Shown piece after piece: positions 52,526 through 61,731 of a stretch of DNA of 64,000 nucleotides. Below the pieces are notes generated by a model. It saw nothing but the letters and a program-made list of their open reading frames with translations, searched no databases and was not told where the DNA came from. The position numbers and the translations under genes were made by a program. The stretch is from assembly GCF_000414115.1 (NCBI RefSeq), contig NZ_AOPZ01000109.1, positions 62,001 to 126,000 of the forward strand. Direction: 5' to 3'. Position 1 is the first letter of the stretch. Each line of letters opens with the position of its first letter. The stretch comes from Streptomyces aurantiacus JA 4570 (GTDB lineage Bacteria > Actinomycetota > Actinomycetes > Streptomycetales > Streptomycetaceae).

Positions 52526-55039
52526 TCAGAGCTGCCCGACGTCCGTGACGCGGACGACGGCGCGGCCCTCCTCGTCGGACGCGGCGAGGTCGACCTCCGC
52601 GCTGATGCCCCAGTCATGGTCGCCGTTCGGGTCGGCGAACGTCTGGCGGACGCGCCAGAGACCGTGCTCCGGATCCTCCTCGATGCGCAACAGCTTGGGG
52701 CCGCGCGCGTCGGGGCCGGTGCCCAGGTCGTCGTACTCGTCCCAGTACTTGTCCATGGCCGCGCCCCACGCGTCCGCGTCCCAGCCCGACTCGGCGTCCA
52801 GCTCGCCCAGCTCCTCGACGTGGTCGAGGGCGGCGAGCTCGACCCGGCGGAAGAGCGCGTTGCGGACGAGGACGCGGAAGGCGCGGGCGTTGGCCGTCAC
52901 CGGCTTCACCTGGTCGGCCTTCTCCTGGGCCTCCTCGGCCGTCATGACCTCGGGGTTGGCGAGCTGCTCCCACTCGTCCAGGAGGCTGGAGTCGACCTGA
53001 CGGACCATCTCGCCGAGCCAGGCGATCAGATCCTCCAGGTCCTCGGACTTCAGGTCGTCCGGGATGGTGTGCTCAAGCGCCTTGTACGCGCTCGCGAGGT
53101 AGCGCAGGACGATGCCCTCGGTGCGGGCGAGCTCGTAGAACGAGGTGAACTCGGTGAAGGACAGCGCCCGTTCGTACATGTCGCGGATCACGGACTTCGG
53201 GGACAGCGGGTGATCGCCGACCCACGGGTGGCTGGTGCGGTAGGTGTCGTAGGCGTGGAAGAGGAGCTCCTCCAGCGGCTTCGGGTACGTGATGTCCTGA
53301 AGGCGCTCCATCCGGTCCTCGTACTCGACGCCGTCGGCCTTCATCAGCGCCACCGCCTCGCCGCGCGCCTTGTTCTGCTGGGCGGCGAGGATCTGGCGCG
53401 GGTCGTCGAGGGTGGACTCCACGACGGAGACCATGTCGAGGGCGTACGAGGGCGACTCGGGGTCGAGGAGTTCGAACGCGGCGAGGGCGAAGGTCGACAA
53501 CGGCTGGTTGAGCGCGAAGTCCTGCTGGAGGTCGACCGTCAGACGCACGACGCGGCCGGTGGCGTCCGGCTCGTCCAGCTTCTCGACGACGCCCCCGGCG
53601 AGCAGCGAGCGGTAGATGGCGATGGCGCGGCGGATGTGGCGGAGCTGCTGCTTGCGGGGCTCGTGGTTGTCCTCCAGGAGGCGGCGCATCGCCTCGAAGG
53701 CGTTGCCCGGCCGCGCGATCACCGAGAGCAGCATGGTGTGCGTGACGCGGAACCGCGACGTGAGCGGCTCGGGCTCGGAGGTGATGAGCTTGTCGAAGGT
53801 GCTCTCGGTCCAGCCCACGAAGCCCTCGGGTGCCTTCTTGCGCACCACCTTGCGGCGCTTCTTCGCGTCGTCGCCCGCCTTGGCGAGCGCCTTCTCGTTC
53901 TCGATGACGTGCTCGGGTGCCTGCGCGACGACGAAGCCCGCGGTGTCGAAGCCCGCGCGCCCGGCGCGGCCGGCGATCTGGTGGAACTCCCGCGCGCGCA
54001 GCGTGCGCACGCGATTGCCGTCGTACTTGGTGAGTGCCGTGAAGAGCACCGTGCGGATGGGTACGTTCACGCCGACACCGAGAGTGTCCGTACCGCAGAT
54101 GACCTTCAGGAGGCCGGCCTGGGCGAGCTTCTCCACGAGGCGGCGGTACTTGGGCAGCATGCCGGCGTGGTGCACGCCGATGCCGTGCCGGACGTAGCGC
54201 GAGAGGTTGCGGCCGAACTTGGTGGTGAAGCGGAAGTTGCCGATGAGCTCGGCGATCTGGTCCTTCTCGGCGCGCGTGCACATGTTGATGCTCATCAGCG
54301 ACTGTGCCCGCTCCACGGCCTGCGCCTGCGTGAAGTGCACGATGTAGACCGGCGCCTGCTTGGTCTCCAGGAGCTCGGTCAGCGTCTCGGTGATCGGGGT
54401 GAGGCGGTACTCGTACGAGAGCGGGACCGGACGGGTCGCGGAGCGGACCACCGAGGTGGGGCGGCCGGTGCGACGGGTGAGGTCCTTCTCGAACATCGAG
54501 ACGTCGCCGAGCGTCGCGGACATGAGGACGAACTGCGCCTGTGGCAGTTCGAGCAGCGGGATCTGCCAGGCCCAGCCGCGGTCCGGCTCCGCGTAGAAGT
54601 GGAACTCGTCCATCACGACCTGGCCGATGTCGGCGTCCTTGCCGTCGCGCAGCGCGATGGAGGCGAGGACCTCGGCGGTGCAGCAGATCACGGGGGCGTC
54701 GGCGTTCACGGAGGCGTCGCCGGTCAGCATGCCGACGTTCTCGGTGCCGAAGAGCTTGCACAGGTCGAAGAACTTCTCCGACACCAGCGCCTTGATCGGA
54801 GCGGTGTAGAAGGTGACCTTGTCCTGGGCGAGGGCGGTGAAGTGCGCACCCGCCGCGACCAGGCTCTTGCCGGAGCCGGTGGGTGTCGACAAGATCACAT
54901 TTGCCCCGGAGACCACCTCGATCAGCGCCTCCTCCTGGGCCGGATAGAGAGTGATCCCCTGGTCCTCGGCCCACGACGAGAAGGCTTCGAAGAGGGCATC
55001 GGGGTCGGCATCCGGCGGCAGCTGATCGATAAGGGTCAC
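52526..55039 (-). CDS. Ski2-like DEAD/DEAH RNA helicase with DUF3516
   Basis: 837 residues from a GTG at 55039 (VTLIDQLPPDADPDALF). Motif I is TPTGSGKS, motif II DEFH in VVMDEFHFYAE, motif III SATLGD and motif VI QIAGRAGRAGFD. The segment GTDTLGVGVNVPIRTVLF is typical of Ski2/Mtr4-type helicases. The C-terminal half is DUF3516 (LARTEGIVLRYLASAYKALE). This actinobacterial helicase group is thought to act on RNA in turnover; its partner nucleases are not in the window. It precedes tesB and is divergent from the membrane-protein gene. Confidence 0.95.
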   Translation of the reverse strand: MTLIDQLPPDADPDALFEAFSSWAEDQGITLYPAQEEALIEVVSGANVILSTPTGSGKSLVAAGAHFTALAQDKVTFYTAPIKALVSEKFFDLCKLFGTENVGMLTGDASVNADAPVICCTAEVLASIALRDGKDADIGQVVMDEFHFYAEPDRGWAWQIPLLELPQAQFVLMSATLGDVSMFEKDLTRRTGRPTSVVRSATRPVPLSYEYRLTPITETLTELLETKQAPVYIVHFTQAQAVERAQSLMSINMCTRAEKDQIAELIGNFRFTTKFGRNLSRYVRHGIGVHHAGMLPKYRRLVEKLAQAGLLKVICGTDTLGVGVNVPIRTVLFTALTKYDGNRVRTLRAREFHQIAGRAGRAGFDTAGFVVAQAPEHVIENEKALAKAGDDAKKRRKVVRKKAPEGFVGWTESTFDKLITSEPEPLTSRFRVTHTMLLSVIARPGNAFEAMRRLLEDNHEPRKQQLRHIRRAIAIYRSLLAGGVVEKLDEPDATGRVVRLTVDLQQDFALNQPLSTFALAAFELLDPESPSYALDMVSVVESTLDDPRQILAAQQNKARGEAVALMKADGVEYEDRMERLQDITYPKPLEELLFHAYDTYRTSHPWVGDHPLSPKSVIRDMYERALSFTEFTSFYELARTEGIVLRYLASAYKALEHTIPDDLKSEDLEDLIAWLGEMVRQVDSSLLDEWEQLANPEVMTAEEAQEKADQVKPVTANARAFRVLVRNALFRRVELAALDHVEELGELDAESGWDADAWGAAMDKYWDEYDDLGTGPDARGPKLLRIEEDPEHGLWRVRQTFADPNGDHDWGISAEVDLAASDEEGRAVVRVTDVGQL

Positions 55040-55142
55040 ACCCCCATCTTGCCTCCCTTCCCACCGGATCAGGGAACCGGACGACCGCACGAAGATCACG
55101 AACGTTACGCTGTTCCGCCAACGGGGCGTCAGGTCAACGGAA

Positions 55143-55955
55143 ATGGGGCGGGCAACAGCGATGATGGGACCGGCACACTCACTGTCGGGGGCGGCGGCCT
55201 GGCTGGGCGTCGGCGCCGCCGCGACGGCGGCGGGGCATTCGATGCCCTGGCCGGTCCTCCTGGTCGGGGCTCTGATCTGCGCCGGGGCCGCGCTCGCGCC
55301 GGACCTCGACCACCGGTCGGCGACGATCTCGCGCGCCTTCGGGCCGGTCTCGCGCGGCCTGTGCGAGATCGTCGACAAGCTCTCGTACGCCGTCTACCGG
55401 TCGACCCGCAAGCCGGGCGACCCGCGCCGCTCCGGCGGTCACCGTACGCTGACGCACACCTGGGTCTGGGCGGTCATGATCGGCGCGGGCTCCTCGGTGC
55501 TCGCGGTGGCCGGCGGGCGCTGGGCGGTGCTCGCGCTCCTGTTCGTGCACATGGTGCTCGCCATCGAGGGTCTGCTGTGGCGGGCCGCGCGCGGGTCGAG
55601 CAGCGATGTGCTGGTGTGGCTGCTCGCGGCGACCAGCGCGTGGATCATGGCGGGTGTACTGGACAAACCGGGCAATGGGTCGGACTGGCTGTTCACGGCG
55701 CCGGGGCAGGAGTACCTGTGGCTGGGTCTGCCGGTGGTGCTGGGTGCGCTGGTGCACGACATCGGGGACGCCCTGACCGTCTCCGGCTGCCCGATCCTGT
55801 GGCCCATCCCGATCGGACGCAAGCGCTGGTACCCGATCGGGCCGCCGCGGATGATGCGGTTCCGGGCCGGGAGCTGGATCGAGCTGAAGGTGCTGATGCC
55901 GGTGTTCATGCTGCTCGGGGGAGTGGGGGGCGCGGCCGCGCTCAACTTCATCTGA
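55143..55955 (+). CDS. YdjM-like membrane-bound metal-dependent hydrolase (DUF457)
   Basis: 270 residues with several transmembrane segments. The family metal-site motifs are PAHSLSGAAAW near the start, APDLDHRSATISR, GGHRTLTHTW and HDIGDALTVSGCPILWPIPI. YdjM proteins are LexA-regulated membrane hydrolases in E. coli, of unknown substrate. Homologues begin at the ATG at 55161, which is the alternative start. It is divergent from the helicase gene. Confidence 0.9.
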   Translation: MGRATAMMGPAHSLSGAAAWLGVGAAATAAGHSMPWPVLLVGALICAGAALAPDLDHRSATISRAFGPVSRGLCEIVDKLSYAVYRSTRKPGDPRRSGGHRTLTHTWVWAVMIGAGSSVLAVAGGRWAVLALLFVHMVLAIEGLLWRAARGSSSDVLVWLLAATSAWIMAGVLDKPGNGSDWLFTAPGQEYLWLGLPVVLGALVHDIGDALTVSGCPILWPIPIGRKRWYPIGPPRMMRFRAGSWIELKVLMPVFMLLGGVGGAAALNFI

Positions 55956-55980
55956 TGTCAGGCCCACGTAACCTCTCCCT

Positions 55981-56937
55981 GTGCCAGCCTCCCGCCCGCA
56001 TCGCGTCGCCGTCCTTGTGCTCGAGGGTGCGAAGCCGCTCGATGTCGGAATTCCCGCGCAGGTCTTCACGACCCGCGCGAGCATGCCGTACGAGGTGCGG
56101 GTGTGCGGGGCGGCACCCGGTCTCGTGACCGGCGGCGACGGTCTCGCGTACTACGTCGCCCACGGCCTCGACGCGCTCGCGTGGGCCGACATCGTCTTCG
56201 TCCCCGGCTACCGGTTCCCGGACCGCGACGACCCGCCGGGGACCGTCGTCGACGCGCTGATCGCCGCCCACGACCGGGGCGCGCGGCTCGCCGCCATCTC
56301 GACGGGCGCCTTCGCGCTCGCCGCCACGGGCCTGCTCGACGGCAGGCGCGCCACGACGCACTGGCACTACACGCGGGCACTCGCGGCCAGGCATCCGCTC
56401 GTCCGGATCGACGAGAACGTGCTGTTCGTCGACGAGGGCAGCGTGCTCACCTCGGCCGGCGCCGCCTCCGGCATCGATCTGTGCCTGCACATCCTGCGCG
56501 GCGACCTCGGCGTGGCCGCGTCCAACCACGCGGCCCGGCGTCTGGTCGCGGCCCCCTACCGCAGCGGCGGCCAGGCCCAGTACGTGCCGCGCGGCGTTCC
56601 CGAGCCACTCGGCGAGCGGTTCGCCGCCACCCGGGAGTGGGCGCTGCACCGGCTCGGCGAGCCCCTCACCCTCGACATACTGGCGCGGCAGGCCGAGGTC
56701 TCGCCGCGCACGTTCTCCCGGCGCTTCGTCGAGGAGACCGGCTACACGCCGATGCAGTGGGTGATGCGCGCCCGCGTCGACCTGGCCCGCGAACTGCTCG
56801 AGCGCTCGCAGCGCAGCGTCGAGCAGATCGCCGCCGATGTCGGGCTCGGCACCGGCGCGAACCTGCGCCTGCACTTCCAGCGCATCCTCGGCACCACACC
56901 GAGCGAGTACCGGCGCACCTTCACCCGGGGCGAGTAG
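55981..56937 (+). CDS. GlxA-family regulator (DJ-1/PfpI plus AraC HTH)
   Basis: 318 residues, GTG start. The N-terminal DJ-1/PfpI-like domain (VAVLVLEGAKPLDVGIPAQV ... ISTGAFALAATGLLDGRRAT) precedes an AraC-type double HTH at about 215-315 (LDILARQAEVSPRTFSRRF, then VEQIAADVGLGTGANLRLHF). In the first domain the catalytic Cys of proteases is replaced by Thr in STGAF, so it is a ligand-binding not an enzymatic domain. These regulators respond to amine or amino acid signals. It precedes gap by 135 bp. Confidence 0.93.
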   Translation: MPASRPHRVAVLVLEGAKPLDVGIPAQVFTTRASMPYEVRVCGAAPGLVTGGDGLAYYVAHGLDALAWADIVFVPGYRFPDRDDPPGTVVDALIAAHDRGARLAAISTGAFALAATGLLDGRRATTHWHYTRALAARHPLVRIDENVLFVDEGSVLTSAGAASGIDLCLHILRGDLGVAASNHAARRLVAAPYRSGGQAQYVPRGVPEPLGERFAATREWALHRLGEPLTLDILARQAEVSPRTFSRRFVEETGYTPMQWVMRARVDLARELLERSQRSVEQIAADVGLGTGANLRLHFQRILGTTPSEYRRTFTRGE

Positions 56938-56962
56938 CCCGCCCGGCACCGCGTGGTGGGAC

Positions 56963-57017
56963 GTGGCGGACTTGGCGGACGTGGCGGGATCCTTTTGAAC
57001 CGTGGCGATCCCGCCAC
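56963..57017. promoter_or_regulatory. 9-bp repeats and 11-bp inverted repeat upstream of gap
   Basis: Three GTGGCGGAC-like 9-bp units (56963-56989) run into an inverted repeat with perfect arms GTGGCGGGATC (56981-56991) and GATCCCGCCAC (57007-57017) spaced by 15 nt. It could be the terminator of the regulator gene or the operator of gap. An A/T-richer CTTTTGAAC lies in the spacer. Confidence 0.55.
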
Positions 57018-57072
57018 TGTCAGCGGCGCCGGCGGCGGGCGAGTCTGGTGCGGAAGGGAAGGGACATCACTC

Positions 57073-58071
57073 ATGACTCGCATCGCCATCAACGGATTCG
57101 GCCGCATCGGACGCAATGTGCTGCGCGCACTGCTGGAGAGCGACAGCGACCTCGAGATCGTCGCCGTCAACGACCTGACGGAGCCCGCCACTCTCGCCCG
57201 GCTGCTCGCCTACGACAGCACGGCCGGCCGGCTCGGGCGCCCGGTGACCGTCGACGGGGACGCCCTCGTCGTCGACGGCCGCCGGATCACGGTGCTGGCC
57301 GAGCGCGAACCGGCGCAGCTGCCGTGGGCGGAACTCGGCGTCGACATCGTCCTGGAAGCCACCGGCCGCTTCACCTCGGCCAAGGCCGCGCGGGCCCATC
57401 TCGACGCGGGCGCGAGGAAGGTACTCGTCAGCGCGCCGTCGGACGGCGCGGACGTCACGCTCGCGTTCGGGGTCAACACCGACGCCTACGACCCGGCCGC
57501 GCACACGATCGTCTCGAGCGCCTCCTGCACCACCAACGCGCTCGCGCCGCTGGCCGCGGTCCTCGACGAACTCGCCGGTATCGAGCACGGGTTCATGACG
57601 ACGGTGCACGCCTACACGCAGGAGCAGAACCTGCAGGACGGTCCGCACCGCGACGCCCGCCGCGCCCGGGCCGCCGGCATCAACATCGTGCCGACCACGA
57701 CCGGCGCCGCCAAGGCGATCGGCCTGGTGCTTCCGAACCTCGACGGCAAGCTGTCGGGCGACTCGATCCGCGTACCGGTGCCGGTGGGCTCGATCGTCGA
57801 ACTCAACACGACCGTCACCCGCGACGTGACGCGCGACGACGTGCTCGCGGCGTACCGCGCCGCGGCGGAGGGGCCGCTCGCCGGCATCCTCGAGTACTCG
57901 GACGACCCGCTCGTGTCGTCCGACATCACGGGCAATCCCGCCTCGTCGATCTTCGACTCGGCCCTCACCCGCGTCGACGGCCGCCACGTCAAGGTGGTCG
58001 CCTGGTACGACAACGAGTGGGGCTTCTCGAACCGCGTGATCGACACGCTCGAGTACCTCGCCACCCGCTGA
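57073..58071 (+). CDS. gap: Glyceraldehyde-3-phosphate dehydrogenase, type I
   Basis: 332 residues, full length. The N-terminal Rossmann motif is AINGFGRIGRNVLRAL and Asp34 in VNDLTEP fits NAD preference. Catalytic Cys152 is in SASCTTNALAPL and His179 in TTVHAYTQ. C-terminal WYDNEWGFSNRV is typical. It oxidises glyceraldehyde 3-phosphate to 1,3-bisphosphoglycerate. It lies apart from the pgk/tpi glycolytic operon, so it is probably an additional copy, maybe conditionally used. The hairpin after it separates it from dctA. Confidence 0.97.
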   Translation: MTRIAINGFGRIGRNVLRALLESDSDLEIVAVNDLTEPATLARLLAYDSTAGRLGRPVTVDGDALVVDGRRITVLAEREPAQLPWAELGVDIVLEATGRFTSAKAARAHLDAGARKVLVSAPSDGADVTLAFGVNTDAYDPAAHTIVSSASCTTNALAPLAAVLDELAGIEHGFMTTVHAYTQEQNLQDGPHRDARRARAAGINIVPTTTGAAKAIGLVLPNLDGKLSGDSIRVPVPVGSIVELNTTVTRDVTRDDVLAAYRAAAEGPLAGILEYSDDPLVSSDITGNPASSIFDSALTRVDGRHVKVVAWYDNEWGFSNRVIDTLEYLATR

Positions 58072-58077
58072 CCGGAC

Positions 58078-58103
58078 GCCGGGGGTGGTGCCCCGCCCCC
58101 GGC
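58078..58103. terminator. Hairpin between gap and dctA (convergent)
   Basis: GCCGGGGG (58078-58085) and CCCCCGGC (58096-58103) flank a 10-nt loop seven bases past the gap stop. It could end both convergent transcripts. Confidence 0.75.
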
Positions 58104-58165
58104 CTTCCATGGAGGGCCCTTCTGTCGTGCACACCGCACCCCATGCGGAGTCGTCACGCTCAACT

Positions 58166-59554
58166 TCAGTTGAGGTCGGCGGGTCGGTCCTGCGGTGTCC
58201 CGGTGCGCAGGACCCGGTTGACGCGGGCGATGTCGAGGGCGCCTTCCCAGCGGGCCACGAGGAGGGTGGCGACGCTGTTGCCGGCGAGGTTGGTCAGGGC
58301 GCGGCACTCGGACATGAACTTGTCGATGCCGAAGATCAGCATGATGCCGGCCGCGGGCACGGTGCCGACGCTGGAGAGCGTGGCGGCCAGGGCGATGAAT
58401 CCGGCGCCGGTGACGCCGCCCGAGCCCTTGGACGTGAGGATCATGACGGCGAGCAGGCCGAGCTGCTGTGGGAGGGACAGCGGGGTGTCCGTGGCCTGGG
58501 CGATGTAGACGGTCGCCAGGGACAGGTAGATGGAGCTGCCGTCGAGGTTGAAGGAGTAGCCGGTCGGCACCGTCAGGCCGACGATGTCGCGGCGTACGCC
58601 GAGGCCCGTGAGTTTGGTCATCAGGCGGGGCAGCACGCTCTCGGAGGAGGACGTGCCGAGGACGATGAGGAACTCCTCGCGCAGGTAGTGCAGCAGCCGG
58701 AAGACGCTGATCCGCAGGAGGGCCAGGGCACCGCCGAGCACCACGACGACGAAGAAGAGCGAGGTGCCGTAGAACAGGCCGATGAGCCGGCCGAGGCTGG
58801 TCAGGGTGGAGATGCCGTACTTGCCGATGGTGAAGGCCATCGCCCCGAAGGCGCCGACGGGCGCGGCCAGCATGATGTAGTGCAGGATCTTGAACACTAC
58901 GGTGCTCAGCCGGTTGATCCCTTCGACGATCGGGACCCCGGTCGGTCCCACGGCCTTGAGCGCGATGCCGAACAGCACCGCGAAGAAGATCACCTGGAGG
59001 ATGTTGCCCTCCGCGAAGGCGCCCACCGCGCTGGACGGCACCACGTCGGTCAGGAAGTGCCACCAGCTCTGGCCCTCACCGTCCTTGACGTACTGGGCGG
59101 CGTCTCCGGCGAGGCGCAGTTCGCCGGGGTCGGCGTGGACTCCGGCTCCGGGCCGGAACACGTTCACGGCGAGCAGGCCGAGAGCCAGGGCCACCAACGT
59201 GCCCGCCTGGAAGCAGACGAGGGACTTGAGGCCGACCCTGCCGACGCGGCGCAGGCTGTCGACGCCGCCGATCCCGCCCACGATGGTCAGGAAGACGATC
59301 GGCGCGATGAGCATCTTGATGGCGGACACGAACGTCGTGCCCACCGGCTCAAGGCCGACGCCGACGTCCGGCCAGAGCCAGCCGGTCAGGATGCCGCAGA
59401 CGATCGCGGTCAGGACCCAGAAGTAGAGCTGCTTGTACCAGGGTTTGGACGGCGGGGGGCCAGGGACGGGGAGAGGGGGGGAGGAGGAGCTGAGGGAGGG
59501 GCTGGGGGAAGGGTCGGGGGTGGCGCCGGAAGTGGGGGACGCGGGTGCTGCCAT
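58166..59554 (-). CDS. dctA: C4-dicarboxylate:cation symporter (DctA-type)
   Basis: 462 residues. The ATG at 59554 has GAGGAG six bases upstream. A Pro/Ser low-complexity cytoplasmic tail of about 40 residues precedes a glutamate-transporter-fold membrane domain with about eight transmembrane helices and two re-entrant loops. Family signatures include SSSESVLPRLMTKL, TGYSFNLDGSSIYLSLA and GSGGVTGAGFIALA. It takes up malate, succinate, fumarate or related acids. It is 58 bp downstream of the tartrate/D-malate dehydrogenase gene, fitting uptake and oxidation of one substrate. Confidence 0.95.
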   Translation of the reverse strand: MAAPASPTSGATPDPSPSPSLSSSSPPLPVPGPPPSKPWYKQLYFWVLTAIVCGILTGWLWPDVGVGLEPVGTTFVSAIKMLIAPIVFLTIVGGIGGVDSLRRVGRVGLKSLVCFQAGTLVALALGLLAVNVFRPGAGVHADPGELRLAGDAAQYVKDGEGQSWWHFLTDVVPSSAVGAFAEGNILQVIFFAVLFGIALKAVGPTGVPIVEGINRLSTVVFKILHYIMLAAPVGAFGAMAFTIGKYGISTLTSLGRLIGLFYGTSLFFVVVVLGGALALLRISVFRLLHYLREEFLIVLGTSSSESVLPRLMTKLTGLGVRRDIVGLTVPTGYSFNLDGSSIYLSLATVYIAQATDTPLSLPQQLGLLAVMILTSKGSGGVTGAGFIALAATLSSVGTVPAAGIMLIFGIDKFMSECRALTNLAGNSVATLLVARWEGALDIARVNRVLRTGTPQDRPADLN

Positions 59555-59612
59555 GGCGGTCTCCTCGTCTCTCCTCGTCGGGGAACGTGGACGCGGCCGG
59601 GACTCGGAGCGG

Positions 59613-60686
59613 TCAGAGCAGTTCGAGGAGCGTGCCGGTGAACTCGGCGGTCGTCGCGCCGCCACCGAGGTCGGCCGTGCGGACGTCGGTCTTGGCCAGC
59701 AGCGCGGCGATCGCGTCGGTGACGTCCTTGGCCGCCTCGGGGTGACCGAGGTGGTCGAGCATCATGGCGGCCGACCAGATCGCGCCGAGCGGGTTGGCGA
59801 TGCCCCGGCCCGCGATGTCGGGTGCGGAGCCGTGCACCGGCTCGAACATCGAGGGGAAGGCGCGCTCGGGGTTGAGGTTGGCGGCCGGGGCGATGCCGAT
59901 GGACCCGGCGACGGCGGCGGCGAGGTCGCTGAGGATGTCACCGAACAGGTTCGAGGCGACGACCACGTCGAAGCGGGCCGGGTCGAGGACGAACTTCGCC
60001 GCCAGCGCGTCGATGTGCTCCTGGTCCCACGAGACCCGGGGGTGGGCGGCAGCCCGCTCGGCGACGAGTTCGTCCCAGAACGGCATGGTGTGCACGATGC
60101 CGTTGGACTTGGTGGCCGAGGTGAGCGTCCCGCCGCGCCGCGCGGCCAGTTCGAAGGCGAAGTCGAGGACCCGGGTCACCCCGGCACGGGTGAAGACCGC
60201 TTCCTGCACGGCCATCTCCTCGGGGTTCCCGCGGTTCAGACGGCCGCCGATCTCGCTGTACTCGCCTTCCACGTTCTCGCGTACGACGACGAAATCCACA
60301 TCACCGGCGGCGGCAGCGCGCAGCGGGCTCTCGACTCCCTCGAAGACGCGGATCGGCCGCAGATTGACGTACTGGCGGAAGCCGCGACGGATCGGGATCA
60401 GCAGCCCCCACAGGGAGACATGGTCGGGCACGCCCGGGTAGCCCACGGCGCCGAGCAGGATCGCGTCCTTGTCGCGGAGCTGATCGAGGCCGTCGTCGGG
60501 CATCATCGCGCCCTCACGGAGGTACCGCTCACAGGACCAGTCGTAGGAGGCGTACGAGAAGCCGATGCCGTGGCGGGCGCCGACGGCGTCCAGCACTTGC
60601 CGGGCGGGCGGCAGGACTTCGGCGCCGATGCCGTCGCCGGGGATGAGCGCGATGTGATGGCGGGTCGTGCGGTCGTGGCGGGTCAT
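59613..60686 (-). CDS. Tartrate/D-malate-type beta-decarboxylating dehydrogenase
   Basis: 357 residues of the isopropylmalate/isocitrate dehydrogenase family. Substrate and metal motifs are LIPGDGIGAEV, RPIRVFEG, VVVRENVEGEYSEIGGR, catalytic Lys in TSATKSNGIVH and the metal Asp in ASNLFGDILSDLAAA. The pattern fits tartrate dehydrogenase/D-malate dehydrogenase (TtuC/DmlA) rather than LeuB. It oxidises and decarboxylates the hydroxyacid with NAD. Upstream, 96 bp away, is a co-directional LysR regulator; downstream is dctA. The three form a likely C4-dicarboxylate utilisation operon. Confidence 0.9.
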   Translation of the reverse strand: MTRHDRTTRHHIALIPGDGIGAEVLPPARQVLDAVGARHGIGFSYASYDWSCERYLREGAMMPDDGLDQLRDKDAILLGAVGYPGVPDHVSLWGLLIPIRRGFRQYVNLRPIRVFEGVESPLRAAAAGDVDFVVVRENVEGEYSEIGGRLNRGNPEEMAVQEAVFTRAGVTRVLDFAFELAARRGGTLTSATKSNGIVHTMPFWDELVAERAAAHPRVSWDQEHIDALAAKFVLDPARFDVVVASNLFGDILSDLAAAVAGSIGIAPAANLNPERAFPSMFEPVHGSAPDIAGRGIANPLGAIWSAAMMLDHLGHPEAAKDVTDAIAALLAKTDVRTADLGGGATTAEFTGTLLELL

Positions 60687-60782
60687 GCGCCGATTGGAGC
60701 AATGAGGCGGCCGAGCCGTCCAAGTCGCTCTGCCGATCTGCCATATAGGGCGGGCTTATCAGCGGCCCACCAGCCGATTCGC

Positions 60783-61667
60783 TCAGTCTCCGACGGCTTC
60801 CAGCGCACAGGTAACGAAGGCCCGGGCGGCAGGGGACAGGCCCGTGCGGCGGCTCACCAGCGCGATCCGCAGGGTGGTCTTCGGCTCGATGTCCACCACC
60901 AGGGCCCCGGCCCGCTCGGCCATGGTGCGCCAGGACTCGGTGACCACGGCGAGCCCGACGCCGGCGAGCACCAGGGGAAGGATCGCCACCCGGTGCTCGG
61001 TCTCCGCCGCGACGGTGATGTCGATGCCGCGCTCGCGCAGGCCGTCGACGTACGCGCGCATTCCCGTGCCCCGCTGCCCGACGATCAGCCGCTGCCCCGC
61101 CAGCTCCTCACAGCCGATCGACCGGCCGGCCGGAAACGGTCCGTCGGGCGGGGTGACCAGGACGAAGCGCTGCTCCCCGGCGGCATGGGACACCACTTCC
61201 TTGTCGGGAAGCGGTCCCGATGTGGCGAGCAGACCCAGCTCGGCGGCACCGGTGCGCACCATGTCTACGACGTCGCGGGAGGTGAAGGCGGCCCGGACAC
61301 TCACCGACACGCCGGGGTACGGGCCGCTGAACGCACGGACCATCGTGGTCAGCGGCTCGACCGCCTGGGAGGGCATGGCGGCGATGTCGAGGCGGCCCGT
61401 ACGCAGCTCGTGCACGGCCGCGACGCAGGACCGGGCGTTCTCCAGGCCCCGCACGGCGGCCCGGGCCGGTTCGATCAACGCCGTCCCGGCTTCGGTGAGC
61501 ACCGCCCGGCGGCCGATCCGGTGGAACAGGCTGCCGCCCAAGTCCCGTTCGAGCGCCTGCACGGCCTGGGACAGCGCGGGCTGCGAGACGTACAGGGCCG
61601 TTGCCGCCCGGTTGAACCCACCGTGATCGACGATCGCGAGGAAGTACTCCAGCTGCCGGATGTCCAT
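60783..61667 (-). CDS. LysR-family transcriptional regulator
   Basis: 294 residues from the ATG at 61667; an ATG three codons upstream is also open. The winged helix (MDIRQLEYFLAIVDHGGFNRAA, in two parts; ATALYVSQPALSQAV recognition helix) occupies residues 1-60. The effector-binding domain follows. It probably activates the dehydrogenase-dctA genes in response to the substrate. Unlike most LysR genes it is transcribed in the same direction as its likely targets and lies upstream of them, so autoregulation of one transcript is possible. Confidence 0.93.
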   Translation of the reverse strand: MDIRQLEYFLAIVDHGGFNRAATALYVSQPALSQAVQALERDLGGSLFHRIGRRAVLTEAGTALIEPARAAVRGLENARSCVAAVHELRTGRLDIAAMPSQAVEPLTTMVRAFSGPYPGVSVSVRAAFTSRDVVDMVRTGAAELGLLATSGPLPDKEVVSHAAGEQRFVLVTPPDGPFPAGRSIGCEELAGQRLIVGQRGTGMRAYVDGLRERGIDITVAAETEHRVAILPLVLAGVGLAVVTESWRTMAERAGALVVDIEPKTTLRIALVSRRTGLSPAARAFVTCALEAVGD

Positions 61668-61731
61668 GACCGCCATCCTGCCTGCGGCGCCCCGCCGCAC
61701 CACCCCGCGCCCCGCCGCCCCGCGGGCCGCC

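Noticed and set aside
51761-56128. 1455-codon plus-strand open frame
   Set aside because: It crosses several genes on both strands (thioesterase, helicase, membrane protein) in a wrong frame and has repetitive acidic/Val composition.
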